From NCBI GenBank assembly GCA_022836615.1, contig MU405250.1, forward strand, positions 124,001 to 188,000: a stretch of 64,000 nucleotides of DNA, written 5' to 3'. The translations under genes were made by a program, and so were the position numbers. Position 1 is the stretch's first letter. Every line of letters starts with the position of its first letter. Below are positions 23,169-35,100 of the stretch, in pieces. Under the pieces are notes generated by a model that saw only the letters and a program-made list of their open reading frames with translations, was not told where the DNA came from and did no database searches. Source of the DNA: Annulohypoxylon bovei var. microspora. Its lineage: Eukaryota; Ascomycota; Sordariomycetes; Xylariales; Hypoxylaceae.

Positions 23169-24926
23169 CTTGGGCAACCTCCTTGATAAAAAAGACTTGA
23201 GGAGATTGATGCGGCCAAGCGACGTTGGTTAGGGAAAAAAAACCGCGAAAGAAGTCTGATGATGTGAAGATTTTAGATTTGTGCCACTTGTGTGGGTTTA
23301 GGAAGGCGAGGGGCACGGGCTAATTTTCGCAGTCACATGATTTTTAGGTAGTTGGAAGGTACGTAAGTCCGTTACTTCCGACGCGTGCACGTACCAAAGA
23401 ACGATTTATGTACATATGCCAAAGCCTTATCGTACTTATCTTTATCTCGCAACGAGCCGACGATGTTAAGGTTGTTTTATGCTTAAAGCTAGGAAATAGG
23501 ATCAATTCACCTTAATTGAGTGTTAAATTTGATATTCGCCATCATATGTAATGATGTGTACAAAATGACATGAATAACCTTATACGGTATATTTGGTTGT
23601 ACATAAGTCACTAGTGAAATTTGACAGCCATAGATATTGATGCTACAATCGAATCTTTCCAAAATACTTAAGGAAACTGGCACGCATAGCCTAAGGGACA
23701 ACTAATACATAAAACTGCAGTCATATTAAGTCGTCATTTACTACCTACTAAATACTGGGACTAAAATCTTCTCACGTCAGCGCATCTGGTCAAAAAATGA
23801 AGCTTCCCGATTGCCTGGATAACGAGTCCGTGAGGACGAATTAGGGGATGCTGAAAACTCCAGATGTCCCTTAAGCTGCAGCCCAAGTAGTACATAGACA
23901 GTACTGGTGTGGGTTTCGGCGCATAATGCCCAATGACCACCAACGTGAAAAATCTTCCAACATAGAATGATCATTTTGAATTTTCATGTCCAGGACTTTG
24001 AGTTAGCAGGTTAGCAAAAAATATATCTTGCCCTATTTAGGGGAATTTAAAATAAAGCCCCGCTATCAATGAATAATACAGATTTTAATATGCATGTGTA
24101 AGGTAAGCCTTGGAGGTGTCCAGTGTTTCCCATTTCATGTTGTAGCAAGTCCTACACGTAAGACGGGATAGTACTTAGGTACCTAGGTACTTACTAGCAA
24201 AGAGAACAAGCATCTGGAGCCCTGAGGCGTTGTCTTGTCATTAAAGTTTAGTGAAGAAAACAGCCAAAACAACCAGGGAAGGAGAACTCTCACTTGATTT
24301 GGTCGATTTGATTGATTGAAATCCTGTGGCCAGTGCTCCAAAATTTATTCTCTTAGCGAACCATACTTCAAAACGGGTCCCAATTTCCCAATTTCCCAGC
24401 CTGCAAAGAGAGCCCTGGAAAGAACCCCATATCCTAATCCTTCTGACCAATTACGAAAGAGATAGGACTTTGCCCAGTGCTACGCCGTACTTTTAGCACT
24501 TTCGTTTTTCGTACTAACCTTAACTCGCCCAGCCAACTCTTCTTTTACCTTATTCCCCAGCTTCCAACCCATAGTCTCTCCTTCACGTCTTCCTACTCGA
24601 CGAACCAACCACGTCCTGACGTCGCGCTCCCTTCGTCGCTTTCGAAGCTCACTCTATAAAACGTCTTTCTTCTTGAGATCGCCTTGTTTTGTAAGTCTTT
24701 TTTCGCCTCTTCATCGCCAACTGTCTCGATTGAAATAGTTCCCGATTCCCTGATTCCCGATACGGACGAATTGGAAATTGGCTTAGCTCCTTGCATCCCT
24801 CCCTTCCGATAGGGGGTAATGGGAGTAGCGAGACGCGCACGAGAATATACCAATCTCTACAGCTCGCGAGCCGATCAATCGCCAATGAGACATGACTCTT
24901 AGGAGCTTTTTATACTGACCAAGGTT
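23169..24926. other. divergent promoter region between eIF3a and G-gamma genes
   Basis: About 1.76 kb, no supported gene. The right side (about 24480-24720) is strongly pyrimidine-rich, typical of a fungal promoter or leader, and serves the G-gamma gene. TACCTAGGTAC-type motifs occur near 24174-24192. Confidence 0.5.
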
Positions 24927-25402
24927 ATGTCTTCGATAGAGATTCACGATTCTCATCCTGAGGGAGGCGCTGCAAGTGGCCCAAGCACACAGCCACAACC
25001 TGTAGGCGAACGATCAGGGACCTTCGATACCATCGATTCTTCCAACGCTGCCATCAATATGCCTCAGTACACTTCTCGGGACGTCGGCGACCCGTCGCAA
25101 ATCAAGAAGAACAAGCAGTCTATGGCCGACCTCAAATTACGACGCCTCACCGAGCTCAACAGCAGGTTACGGGAAGACCTAGAAAGAGAGCGAATTCCCG
25201 TGTCGCAGGCAGCTAGGAGGTGAGAAGAAACAAGTAATATGAAAAGTTCATTGTGAATGGTCTAATTAACACGTCGCGCAGCATCATCGCATACTGCAAC
25301 AGCACGAGGGATTACATGGTTCCGTCGGTATGGGGTGCTGTCCCCCGGGGAGAAGACCCGTACGCGCCTCCTCAAAACGGCGGATGCTGCTTGGTCATGT
25401 AG
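24927..25402 (+). CDS. GNG1: heterotrimeric G-protein gamma subunit
   Basis: Exons 24927-25219 and 25282-25402 (62-nt GTGAGA..GCAG intron, in phase) give 137 residues. The GGL-type domain starts about residue 45 (MPQYTSRDVGDPSQI) and holds the helix QSMADLKLRRLTELN that pairs with G-beta. Exon 2 supplies IIAYCN..DYMVPSVWG and the terminus GGCCLVM. C-L-V-M is a CaaX box predicted to be farnesylated, and the preceding Cys is a likely palmitoylation site. The protein anchors the G-beta/gamma dimer at the plasma membrane for pheromone, conidiation and virulence signalling in related fungi. Described G-gamma subunits of relatives are about 90-93 residues and start at the second in-frame ATG (25059). 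The 44-residue Ser/Thr/Pro-rich extension is open and may or may not be translated. Confidence 0.93.
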
Positions 25403-26982
25403 AATGGGATACCACAAGCCAGCAAGGCCTACTAGAGGAGCGCAGTGCCTAGCCTATATCGAATTGTAATAACGTGTTCTGTGGGATTTACGTTGCGATG
25501 AGGCTTGTAAGGTTGGGGACCTGATTTCAGCGATGGGCAGCCTTTTGCTTCGTTCATCAACGTCCCGCGCAGAACTTAATATCATACGCCCACTGCTGAA
25601 TAACGGGAACTCTTGAAGGGAAAGACAAAAGAGAAACGGGGGGTGGAAACCGAAAAAGCTATTACTACTACTACTACACTACTACAATACCCGAGGCTCG
25701 ATGAATATCAGCCGTGTTACGATAATACAACAACCAACAATACTTCAATACTCTCGTGTGTTGGTTGGTTTTTTCTGGACGGGCAGTCCAACAATGGGGA
25801 AGAAAAGGAGTCCTGGGAAGAAACTCGTCAAACATGTAATATTTGTTCGTTCATGACTGTATTGTTCTTCCGTTTTCCTTTGTCGACTTTCGATACTCGA
25901 TGAATGACAATATTTCCTTGTTACGATTACCATCAACATTACAGGTCTTCTATATTGATAAGACTCGCATTCAACAGCACGAGTGTTCCTCTAGCCTCTT
26001 TTGACATTGTGTTTGAGATTCATGTTAAGAATAGTTCATACGGATACATACATCAGTAGGTAGGTAACTACCTAATTCATTCTCCGCGATCCTAGATGTA
26101 GATCGCGGGTATGAGGCTAACATCAATGATCCTCATCGCTCCCTTCCGGACCCCTAATCATTCTGTCATTGAGGTCTTCCATCCATTCATACATCTCTTA
26201 CCCACTTGATAAGTTAGTTCATGGCCTCCAACTTTGACCGTGCAGATAAACTAGCGGTCTGACAAGAAGGCTGCTGACCTACCCAGTATGGTTCGCTCGT
26301 TACTTGGAAATATCTATGGACTTTGGGGTGCTAAAATCTGCAGGCGATTACTTACGGATCTAGCGTGCCGCGCTCTGCGGCAAATCACCTATTCGGTTCC
26401 GAAGACACAAGGCGTCGATGTAACATTCGCGGGTCTCGCGATTATAATCTGCGAGCGGATCTAGATTTTAGCGGTCTCTTAATCGACTCCTTAATATCAT
26501 ATCTAAAGAAGGATCATCAAGGGGGGTATGAGAGCAAAGGGGAAAAAAACAAAGCCGATGATATATAAAAATAAAAATAAATGGTTGGAAAAGGTTTTAG
26601 AGGCATTAATACGGCGTAGTATATTCCAAACTGGATAGGTGCCAGAGCTGAAGCTCGTTTGAACCAGACGCTTGGAAAATATCGTCCAATCAGCGTTAAC
26701 ACCACGGTTAACTCAATGGCCCCTCATTACCTGGTACTATGTACTGGTAGTCGCGAAAGTTTGAATTCAGGTAGCAAGTAACAGAGCTCGAATTGATCTT
26801 ATCTTAGCTCATATCATCAAGTTGCGCTGTATCTAGGTACTTTCGCTTCAATCATCGTCATAGAGCCCCACGTCTAGTAAACTCTTTACACCAGGGCAGC
26901 CACTACCCAAAAAGCATACACGTTGAAGACGATATAAGGCATAGCTATTTCCAAGGATACTCTCTACTTAGACCTATTAACC
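25403..26982. other. intergenic region, no gene recognised
   Basis: About 1.6 kb. The first part is G-gamma 3' untranslated sequence, then low-information DNA with a TAGGTAGGTAACTACCTA motif near 26057-26074 and an 8-bp inverted repeat CCGCGATC/GATCGCGG (26084-26091 and 26101-26108, 9-base loop). No protein or RNA gene is supported. Confidence 0.5.
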
Positions 26983-27959
26983 ATGGCCGGGCCGTCGACC
27001 ACGACTTCAGCCCCCACAATCCCAGACTCTCCGTACCCGCTACCGCGCGTCACTATCCGGTTCTGTACTCAGTGTAAATGGATGCTAAGAGCCGCCTACG
27101 TAAGTCTTAGCCCGTCAGCCTGTCTTCCCTCGGGCGAGACGAGGATCTCGTATTATAAGCCCGTCTTCGTCCTCTATTCCCGATAACCTCTGGGTCATCC
27201 TTCCGGGATTCGTCGTTCCCGAGACCTTGTCTTTGCTCTAGTGATATATCACATCAGCCACCACTGCACGGCAGACCCCACGAACCCCGCCATCCCTTAT
27301 CATCATCCCGTCCAGATATGTACCTAACCTGCTATCTACCTACCTCTTACTTTTTCTTATTTGGGCCACGGGGCTACGTACCTATTAGCTAACACGTGCC
27401 CCGGCCAAAACCTCAGTTTGCGCAGGAGCTCCTCTCGACCTTCTCGACCTCGCTCGGCGAAGTAGCGCTGCAGCCTTCGACCGGCGGGACCTTCGTCGTC
27501 GAGATCGTCTTCGCGCAGCCTAGCCCGGCCTCCTCCCCCTCCTCCCCGCCCGCGATCCAGCAGCGCGTGCTCTGGGACCGCAAGACCGACGGCGGGTTCC
27601 CGGAGACCAAAGAGCTAAAGCGGCGGGTCCGGGACGCGATCGAGCCGGGGCGGAACCTGGGGCACGTGGACAGAGACTACCCCTCCTCTACCACCATCAC
27701 CACCATCCCTACACCCAGCTCTTCCTCCTCCCAAACCCCAAAGCCGTCGTGGAGCAGCGCGCCGGGAGCGTCAGAGGCGTCCGCGCAGGAGGCGCGGGCG
27801 AAGGAGGAGCGGCGGGCGAGCCTTGCGAAGATCGAGAAGGACAACGCGCTGGGCCTGAACACGCACCCGGACGAGAACATCGGCGGGGCGTGCCCGCCGG
27901 GGATAGAGAGCGCGGCGACGAATGCGCGGATAGAGGGGGAGTGCGAGGATTGTAAATGA
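26983..27959 (+). CDS. Rdx/selenoprotein W-like CxxC protein (Cys form)
   Basis: Exons 26983-27099 and 27417-27959 give 219 residues. The 317-nt intron (GTAAGT..CTCAG, phase 0) is long for this window. The ATG has a good context (ccATGG). The Rdx fold starts at about residue 23: strand VTIRFCTQCKWMLRAAYFAQEL with the redox pair C28-x-x-C31, then TFSTSLGEVALQPSTGGTFVVEI and a strand around QRVLWDRKTDGGFPE. This is the order of SelW/SelT/SelH-type thioredoxin-like proteins, with Cys instead of Sec. The extension from about residue 115 is Ser/Thr- and Glu/Ala-rich and ends CEDCK, a second CxxC. Family members are thought to have thiol-redox or metal-related roles, but the substrate is unknown. 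It has no signal peptide, so is presumably cytosolic. Confidence 0.85.
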
Positions 27960-29064
27960 GCTATAAGTGGACTATAAGTTTAGTTCCGTTATCTACCCTC
28001 GACATCTACGTATGCTGCCGTATAGAGAGAGAAGTCTAGCAAAGATCGGTTCGTGATATAGCCGTGACTCGTCGACGAGAAGACATTGTCGAGAAACTGG
28101 GTACACTTGAGCAGGTAGGTACATTAAGTTACATCTCCCTGTACATTTCCAAATACCTAGTATAAGAACTACTACGTATTTAGGTTAACAGGCATATAAA
28201 CAGGATCTACGTAAAATAGAGATGGCTCCTAAATATGCGTAGGATATGGGATGAAATGAAATATCCAAGACAAGCTCTTTTAGCGCGTCTGATCTAATGA
28301 ACTGCCCCTGCCCCCCTAATTATCATCTCTATGCGCGTGGAATGTCAAGACGTTAGCAGAATCTAATCTCACCCAAAACCAATAATATATATTAGGTACC
28401 TACCTACCTACTTAATCATATAGATAGGAAGGTTAGTAAAGAAGACACCATATAAATCCAGTAGTCAAGCGCCATAGTTTCCTAATCGTTAGCGTATACG
28501 AGAATAGGTAGAAATGAACATTTGATTAGCCGTACTAATTCACTTAACTCAGCAAGGCAAAACAGCAAGGCACGAACCGTGAGAGAGCAGATCATTGCAT
28601 GAATTCGTAAGTTTCACGTCTCGGGGAAACAAAATTAACTGTCTAGACTTCTCCCCTGTCACCATGGCCACGCAGAAGTGGGCTGAGGACACTCGTGGAG
28701 ACCATTCCAAATGAAAAACCTGATTTTATTTCTTTTCTCGTGTAATAACAACAACTACCATCCATCATCTCTTCTCTCTCTGTGTCATCCGTTCTGAGGT
28801 AAAGTGAGGTCACAAGGGCATGTATTTCGCGGAGGGGGGGCGGCGGGTCATAAGGTTGTACTCGAGAGACAGCATTATCAAAACGGCCGTTCGCGGTCGG
28901 AGGGTTTTTGGTGCTGGCTGAAGGCGAAGCAAGCAAGATTCCAACGGGATCGTTGGTCGAGGACAAAATCGAGACTCGAGTACCGGGTGAGGTGCATACG
29001 TAGCAATTTATCGGGAGCGGCCGAACCTAGAAGACGAGGAAGTCGGTATGAATACTCTTTCTGC
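27960..29064. other. convergent intergenic region, no gene recognised
   Basis: About 1.1 kb between the ends of the Rdx gene and the PP1 gene. It is AT-rich with a GGTACCTACCTACCTACTTA stretch near 28395-28415. No gene is supported. Confidence 0.5.
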
Positions 29065-30276
29065 TTAGGGCTTGGATGATTGCTTTCTTGGAGATGCGAA
29101 ACCGCTGCCTCCGAGGCCGCCATGGACGTACTTTTGTTTCTTCTCAGCAGGTTTGAGAATCTAAAATACGGATCACCGTTAGTCAAGTGTTCGACGTCAT
29201 ATGTAGGGAGCAGGAGAAAACAAACCTGGAAGGAACATAATAGGCTCTCGTCGACGCTCATCATAGCACCAGCATTGTCGAATTCACCGCAGTAATTGGG
29301 CGCACTAAACAGGGTAACTAGTTGGCGCTTCGAGAAAAATTCATAGCCGTCTTCCACAACTTGGTGAGCACGACAGATCAAATCCATGTCGTGTTTTTGT
29401 AGGAACCGAGAAACAACGTCAGGACCGAAGGTGAATGACACGCCACGATCGTTCTCGCTCCAGCCCGTGATGTCCTTATCGGGGTCGGACCATAACAGAT
29501 CGCAGAGCAGACCACAGTCAGGGATCTAGGGAAGCTAAGTCAGTATTGACTCGGGCCAGTGCTGGCGGAACAAGAGTGATGTTAGCTGGGAAGGGGGGTA
29601 TCTTACATCTGTTGGGCGCATGACTCGACGGATCTGCTCCATTGAGTTGAGATCCGGACTTAGGCCGCCGTGCATAGTGAGAATCTTCTCATCAATGATA
29701 GCGGCAATGGGCAGGCAGTTGAAGCAGTCGGTGAATGTTTTCCATAGTTTGATGTTGTACCGGCGCTTGCATTCGTCGTAGAAACCATAGATACGGTTGA
29801 TGGACGCACATTCGTGGTTACCCCTTAGAATGAAGAAGTTCTCGGGATACTTGATCTTGTAGGCCAATAGAAGGCAGATGGTCTCAAGCGACTGTTTTCC
29901 ACGATCTACGTAGTCGCCGAGGAAGAGATAGTTTGCCTCCGGTGGGAAGCCACCATATTCGAAGAGGCGTAGGAGATCATAATATTGGCCGTGAATATCA
30001 CCGCAGATCTATAGGGAAGAAAAAGCAAAAATTGTCAGTGGCTCGATTTCCACCGAATAGAGGGTCCATTGTATTATGGGCTGGAGATTTGCATACCTTG
30101 ATAGGAGCTTCTAGCTCGAGTAAGATTGGCTGACTGATGAAGATCTCTCTGGCTTTCGTGCAGAGATATCGGATCTCGGTTTCCAGAAGCTGAACTTGCT
30201 TTCCAGGTCTGCTGCCGCGCACCTCTAGGAGGCGGTCGATGACAGAGTCTAAATCAACGTCGTGTTGGTCCGCCAT
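29065..30276 (-). CDS. serine/threonine protein phosphatase PP1 catalytic subunit
   Basis: Four exons on the minus strand, 30276-30097, 30008-29607, 29525-29226 and 29160-29065, give 325 residues. Introns are 88, 81 and 65 nt, all phase 0 with canonical ends. The metallophosphatase signature is complete: GDIHG (63-67), GDYVDRG (91-97), RGNHE (122-126), then LTMHGGLSPDL and the SAPNYCGEFDNAGA loop (beta12-beta13, toxin-binding in PP1). The DESLLCSFQILKPA block marks PP1 and not PP2A, and no N-terminal extension of the PPZ type is present. The C terminus GGSGFASPRKQSSKP lacks the TPPR phosphorylation site of animal PP1, as in yeast Glc7. It is the orthologue of GLC7/bimG, with roles in mitotic exit, glycogen and chromosome segregation through regulatory subunits. 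The assignment is very secure. Confidence 0.98.
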
Positions 30277-30649
30277 CTTAGGTTCCTGACCTGCCAGGTA
30301 GTTGGCCGCGAAACTTGAGGTTGTGAGAGATCAAGGCCCTAGGGTTATAAAGGACCGGGATCTAGGGAAATACGGTGGAGCCCGATATTAGAGAATGATG
30401 CACTTCTTAGGCCTAGTCGTACCTCGATGTATTAGCAAATAAGGCACCTATTAAAAACACGGAATAAAGAGAAAGGAACCTAAAGGGTGTTGAGGCCGAT
30501 AAGGTGGAAGATCTTAGTTGAGAAGGTAGACAGATTAAAGCTGAGGTGACGACAAGGAGAGTGGGGAAGAGGGGCCGCTGGTGGATTATCAAAACCCCAA
30601 AAAAAGGGAGACGAAAAAACTCACGATGAAGTGATCCCAACTAGTAACG

Positions 30650-30671
30650 GAGCTTTCTAAAGAGAAAGCTC
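30650..30671. repeat. perfect 9-bp hairpin GAGCTTTCT/AGAAAGCTC
   Basis: Inverted repeat arms 30650-30658 and 30663-30671 with a 4-base loop, about 375 bases upstream of the PP1 start and followed on the plus strand by an A run. No function can be assigned. Confidence 0.6.
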
Positions 30672-31604
30672 GAAAAAAAAACTCTGCTAAATTCAGCACA
30701 AAGAGTCTAGTGGCGATCCTTTACTTTGGTATCAAAATCTTTTTTGCAGTCTCGATATGAAACCGAGAGTGCTTCGTCTCCTACTTGTTATGCGCCGTGC
30801 TTGGCTGCGAAGAAAAAGAGAAGTCCCGTTAATGGCTTTGTAGAGAAATCGAAGTCGGTCGGCAGAATGAAAATTAGAGGGATGCGTAATTTAATCGTCG
30901 TTGTGCCGCTCTTGTGAAGAAGGGTAGAAATCGTAATTCAAAATATCCGTATTGTGTTCTAATCGGCCCTGTTTTAGGACTCGATGCTTCGCCGGTTGTG
31001 CGTTAGAGGTCGTAGAGAGAGATGAAGAGGGGTGTGGCGGTTTGTAAGATGAATTAGGAAGAGGGAGTTGAGTTTGACAATAAATGTCGTTCGTCGCGAT
31101 GGATAAATCCTCGAGGAGAGTCGTAATAATGGCTGCACGTCCTGTCGTTTTTTGTTGTTACAATAACACAAAGCGCGCAATTCTAAGTGTTCTAATTGCA
31201 AGCCGGAGGCGATTGTCAAAAAGTAACGGTAATGGGGACGACCCGAACCAACAGGTGTCTTGACTGGCGTTGCGAGTTTCAAAACAACGCGGAAAACCGG
31301 ATTGTCTTTTTTTTTGTGGTGGACGTAAAATGTGAATGTGAAGGAGAACTAGAAATTAGAATTGTTCTCTCTTGCAGGTCACCGTAGTAGTTTATGCAGA
31401 CCGCAAAAATACAAAGGGCAACTATAATTCGTCGTTGGGGGAAAATAATGTACGGAATGGTCGCCGTTGTCGCGGGGTCTGGACGAGAAAAAAATGAAGA
31501 GAGGGAAGGAGATGAAAAAGGGTCAAAGCCGATGGAAACGTCAGAAGAAGAATTCAATCCGGCTCAATCAAATCTGCCAGACACAGACCCGACTCTACCT
31601 ACTA

Positions 31605-31627
31605 GGTACAGGTACAGGTACAGGTAC
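31605..31627 (+). repeat. (GGTACA) hexanucleotide repeat
   Basis: Nearly four units of GGTACA, preceded by CTACCTACTA. It lies 36 bases left of the hAT-like element duplication. Confidence 0.9.
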
Positions 31628-31662
31628 TATTGTTAGAGTCCTTAAAGTGGAGTGAACTTAGC

Positions 31663-31670
31663 AGCCCTAG
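31663..31670. repeat. left 8-bp target-site duplication AGCCCTAG
   Basis: AGCCCTAG occurs directly before the left end of the element at 31671 and again directly after its right end (32117-32124). Confidence 0.85.
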
Positions 31671-32116
31671 TAGGGTTCGGATCGGTATAATACATTATAC
31701 CATTATACGTATTTTGTATTGTATTAATACCGTATCATGATTCACTATACGTATAACGGATTCGGAGAAACCCATCGGCCCCGTATATATGAGTGGGTAT
31801 GCAATATGGTACGTATTATCCACATAAGGAAACACTTTTTTAATTGACTTACCTTTAATCGCGTATTTTGACGACAACTTCCAACCACTCAATTCAATCT
31901 AATTAAATGAAATAAAATAAAACCCAATTATAATAATAAAATATAAAGTAAACTATCTAATAAGATTATAGAAAATATAACGTTAAAGTGGTTAAAAGTG
32001 CATTATACCTCGCTATACCGGTCAAAATACATATTTTGGTGGGTATAATGGTATTATGCAGGTATTGTATTTAAATACGGTATCAAGATCCAAAATACGT
32101 ATTTTGCCGACCCCTA
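31671..32116. mobile_element. nonautonomous hAT-like DNA transposon (MITE), 446 bp
   Basis: The element starts TAGGGTTCGG and its right end, read on the minus strand, starts TAGGGGTCGG: nine of ten terminal bases match, and the ends fit the T-A-G-N-G style of hAT termini. It is flanked by identical 8-bp direct repeats AGCCCTAG, the hallmark target duplication length of hAT elements. The interior is AT-rich with repeated subterminal ATACGTATTTTG-like motifs in both orientations, as expected for transposase binding sites. There is no transposase and no long open frame, so it would depend on a hAT transposase elsewhere. Some AT enrichment could reflect RIP-type mutation, which I cannot measure here. 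Confidence 0.82.
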
Positions 32117-32124
32117 AGCCCTAG
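32117..32124. repeat. right 8-bp target-site duplication AGCCCTAG
   Basis: Second copy of the 8-bp duplication flanking the hAT-like element; identical to 31663-31670. Confidence 0.85.
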
Positions 32125-35100
32125 AGCATAAAAAAAAAATGTACTGGGCGTGTATGGAAGTGCCCTGGTGCTATCAGGCTCTGTGGTTCGCTCTTCGATA
32201 CCCAAACTTTCAGGGAATTTAGAGAACTAAAAAGAACTAAAGCTGCTGGGCCAGCTGGGGGACGTCTGGGAGAAGGAACAGGCCGGGCTAGGGGGGGCCC
32301 GAGTGTTGATACGGGAGAAGAATGCTGGGCACTTACCTGGGCAGGTGAGAAGGTGGGGTTTCAGATTTGAGATTCTGATTGGCAGAATTGAGGCAGTGCA
32401 AGCTAAAAGCGCTAGGGACAATTGAAAAATCCGTACCCAATGGTACTTAGGTATCTATCTTAAATGGCAACTACCAACGCGCTGAAAACAAGGAAGGTAC
32501 AATACGAAAAGCACGAATATCCAACTTGGTTGGGTGCATACCCGGCAGCTGCCCGGTAGAGTTCTATGTACCTAGTATTGAATATAAAAAAATATATAAA
32601 ATAAAATAAAAAGGTACTAATTCACTAGTACCTTAATGTCGTAAACTGCCAGGTGCAATGCATTCAATATCAAACATCTTAAACCTGACTCTCATCAACC
32701 ATTTATTAAAACAACTCCAACATTTCCCAGACTTTATATATTGCCCCAATTTCTCTTCTCTTTATTCTATCTCTTGTCATTGCAACTCCGAGCGATCTTT
32801 TTTTTAATGTGCCCGAGTCCCAGCCTATCTATTTAGTCACGATACCTTAACCCTCCCACAAGTCGACTTGTGTTCCAACCCTACCTTATGTACATCTGTA
32901 TGGCAATGCCTAAACCTTTGGTCTCATTCCTTTGGTCTCACATCTCCTTCGTCTAACTGGCTCATTTCACACTCACTCCATATTGATACAGGTCGCCTAT
33001 TTTACGAATTTAAATGAGAGAAAGATTGGCCGGTGCTACTTAAAGATTCAGATCTGTAGGTATACTCCAGACACGCGTCGCCGCGTCTCCCACTTAACTC
33101 GTCTTTTATATGTTTTCTTACAAGCTACTAGCTCCATGTCGTTCAAAGTTTCAAGACGCTTATCTGGCGGTTATTGCATAGAGCCACGCATTTATTAAGT
33201 TTTTACTAGCCCACCGGGAGTTCAACACGGTGTTCAGAAAAGGGGCTTGTCACCTCCCGCAGACGAGACCAGGCACCGCTTTGTTTCCCACTGAAGAAGC
33301 CTTTAGTCTACCCACGATTTGCTTAATCCACTCCAGTGGTGTCTCGTTTAAGTTCTATCACTCTTGTCACTGTTGTCATTCTTGTCCTCGGAGACCGCGC
33401 ATCGAAGCATCACGGCTTCTATGATATGTACGCAACGTTACTGTATAGTATACCTGGCAGAGGTATGATTTTCCCCAGATTTGATGGTTTGGCTAAACTT
33501 CAAACTGCCAAGGACAACAGCCGTACGGCACTTTGATGATGCCAACTGATTTCTACGTAAGAATCCCTTTCGTTTCTCCTTCCCAAGCCGGCCGCAGCAT
33601 CGACTACGACCACCACGCTGCACTCTCAAAATTTTAGGAGACATAAACAGCTTTCGGTCAATTCGTGCATGCATTCAGGGGTCAATGACGTGGATACGTG
33701 GATACCCGTATAAGCAGGTGGGCAAAGGATGTCCGATTCCAATAGCAAACGCCGAGGTAAGTAATTCGTAGATTTTAACGATGCCCCAATTCATTTCCTT
33801 GCTAACATTGGCGAGGTCGGTTACTAGACACAACGTCTCCAGCTATGTTTCGGGTCGGCGATTTGGACCCCTTTGTGGGAGCGTGGCGGGTCAACCTTTT
33901 GGGCCGTTCCGGTCATTCGGCTCTGCGTTTCTCGTTTCTCGTTTCTCGTCCGTCAGAGATAAGGGATTGTAAAACCGATTTCCTCAACGGCGCCAGCTCT
34001 ATTTTCTCATTCGTCCTCTCAGACGCCCGTGGCTAATCAGGATTCCACACCGGTTGCCTCATCTAGAACCGAAACCACCATCGGGACATGTCGCAAAATA
34101 CAGCATTTCTTACAGCACTGTCGTCGAATTGGGGGCTGGTTCATAAGCGAGGGGAGTCGTTTGTGGAACAGCCCACAGCCGTAAATACCCAGTTTGCTAT
34201 TATTTGTAAGCTACATGAGCCCACGGTCCGTGGAATATTGTAGCTAAGTTCTACGACAACGAACACCTTCACGCTCGACGCGTTTCTATACTTAGCTGCC
34301 ACAGTCCTCTGGCCTCTTGAGAAGCCTTCTCACGACCAAGTCACATGATTGAGGTCCAGACGCAAGATATCATCAGCCTCAAGCAGGTTACCGTTGTAAG
34401 TTCATCACTACATTGCTGATTGGTCGTGCCCTTGCGGTTCCTGGCAGTCTGACAAGTTTGATGACTCAGCCATCATTGAATGTGCGTAGACGTCTTGAAC
34501 TCGAGAAGTGCCATCGTGACGTCAGCTTTTTGATGAAGCAACCTCTTAGACACCGAGCCGCGATAAAGGGAATTTGCAGAGATATTGCGCAGCAAAGACA
34601 AGGTACTAATCAATAAACACACTTACCCGCGAAGCAAACCGAGCTGTAATTCTCGCAAGTCGGCATCCAACCGAGGTAACGGGAAGCCGGTAGACCGGGT
34701 AACGTAAAACTCGACTCAACCGACCCCATTTCCCCGGTCTGAAGCGTGTCATCATTACGACGACATGAATTTTATTAGACCTTTGAAGTCGCCGAGAAGA
34801 GATTTGATGCTACTTTCCCACCTTAGGAATCAACCAAAATGCAGTTAGAAGAACAACTTACATTTACAGCCTACCTATTCAGGGTATGCTGGATGACACG
34901 TTGTAGGTTCCCTACCATCTGAGGATTTAATAAGTACTCGCAGAAGCGAATCAATTTCGGTTATCGATAATTCATCATCTTCCGTCTTGTCATGCCTTGT
35001 GCAACCGCCGCTTCAAGATAGAAGATATCACCAATGAGAATAGTAGACCTTCGCTTTAATCCTGTAAGTCATGATGCCCTACCTAGGTACCTAGATAATG

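Larger units (their letters stand above)
30277..31662. other. PP1 5' flank and gene-free DNA
   Basis: No supported gene. It contains the PP1 leader/promoter, a 9-bp hairpin (30650-30671) and the GGTACA repeat at 31605-31627, and ends at the target-site duplication of the hAT-like element. Confidence 0.5.

Noticed and set aside
31695..31892. Small minus-strand frame inside the hAT-like element
   Set aside because: 65 codons with no transposase motif, in AT-rich repeat interior.
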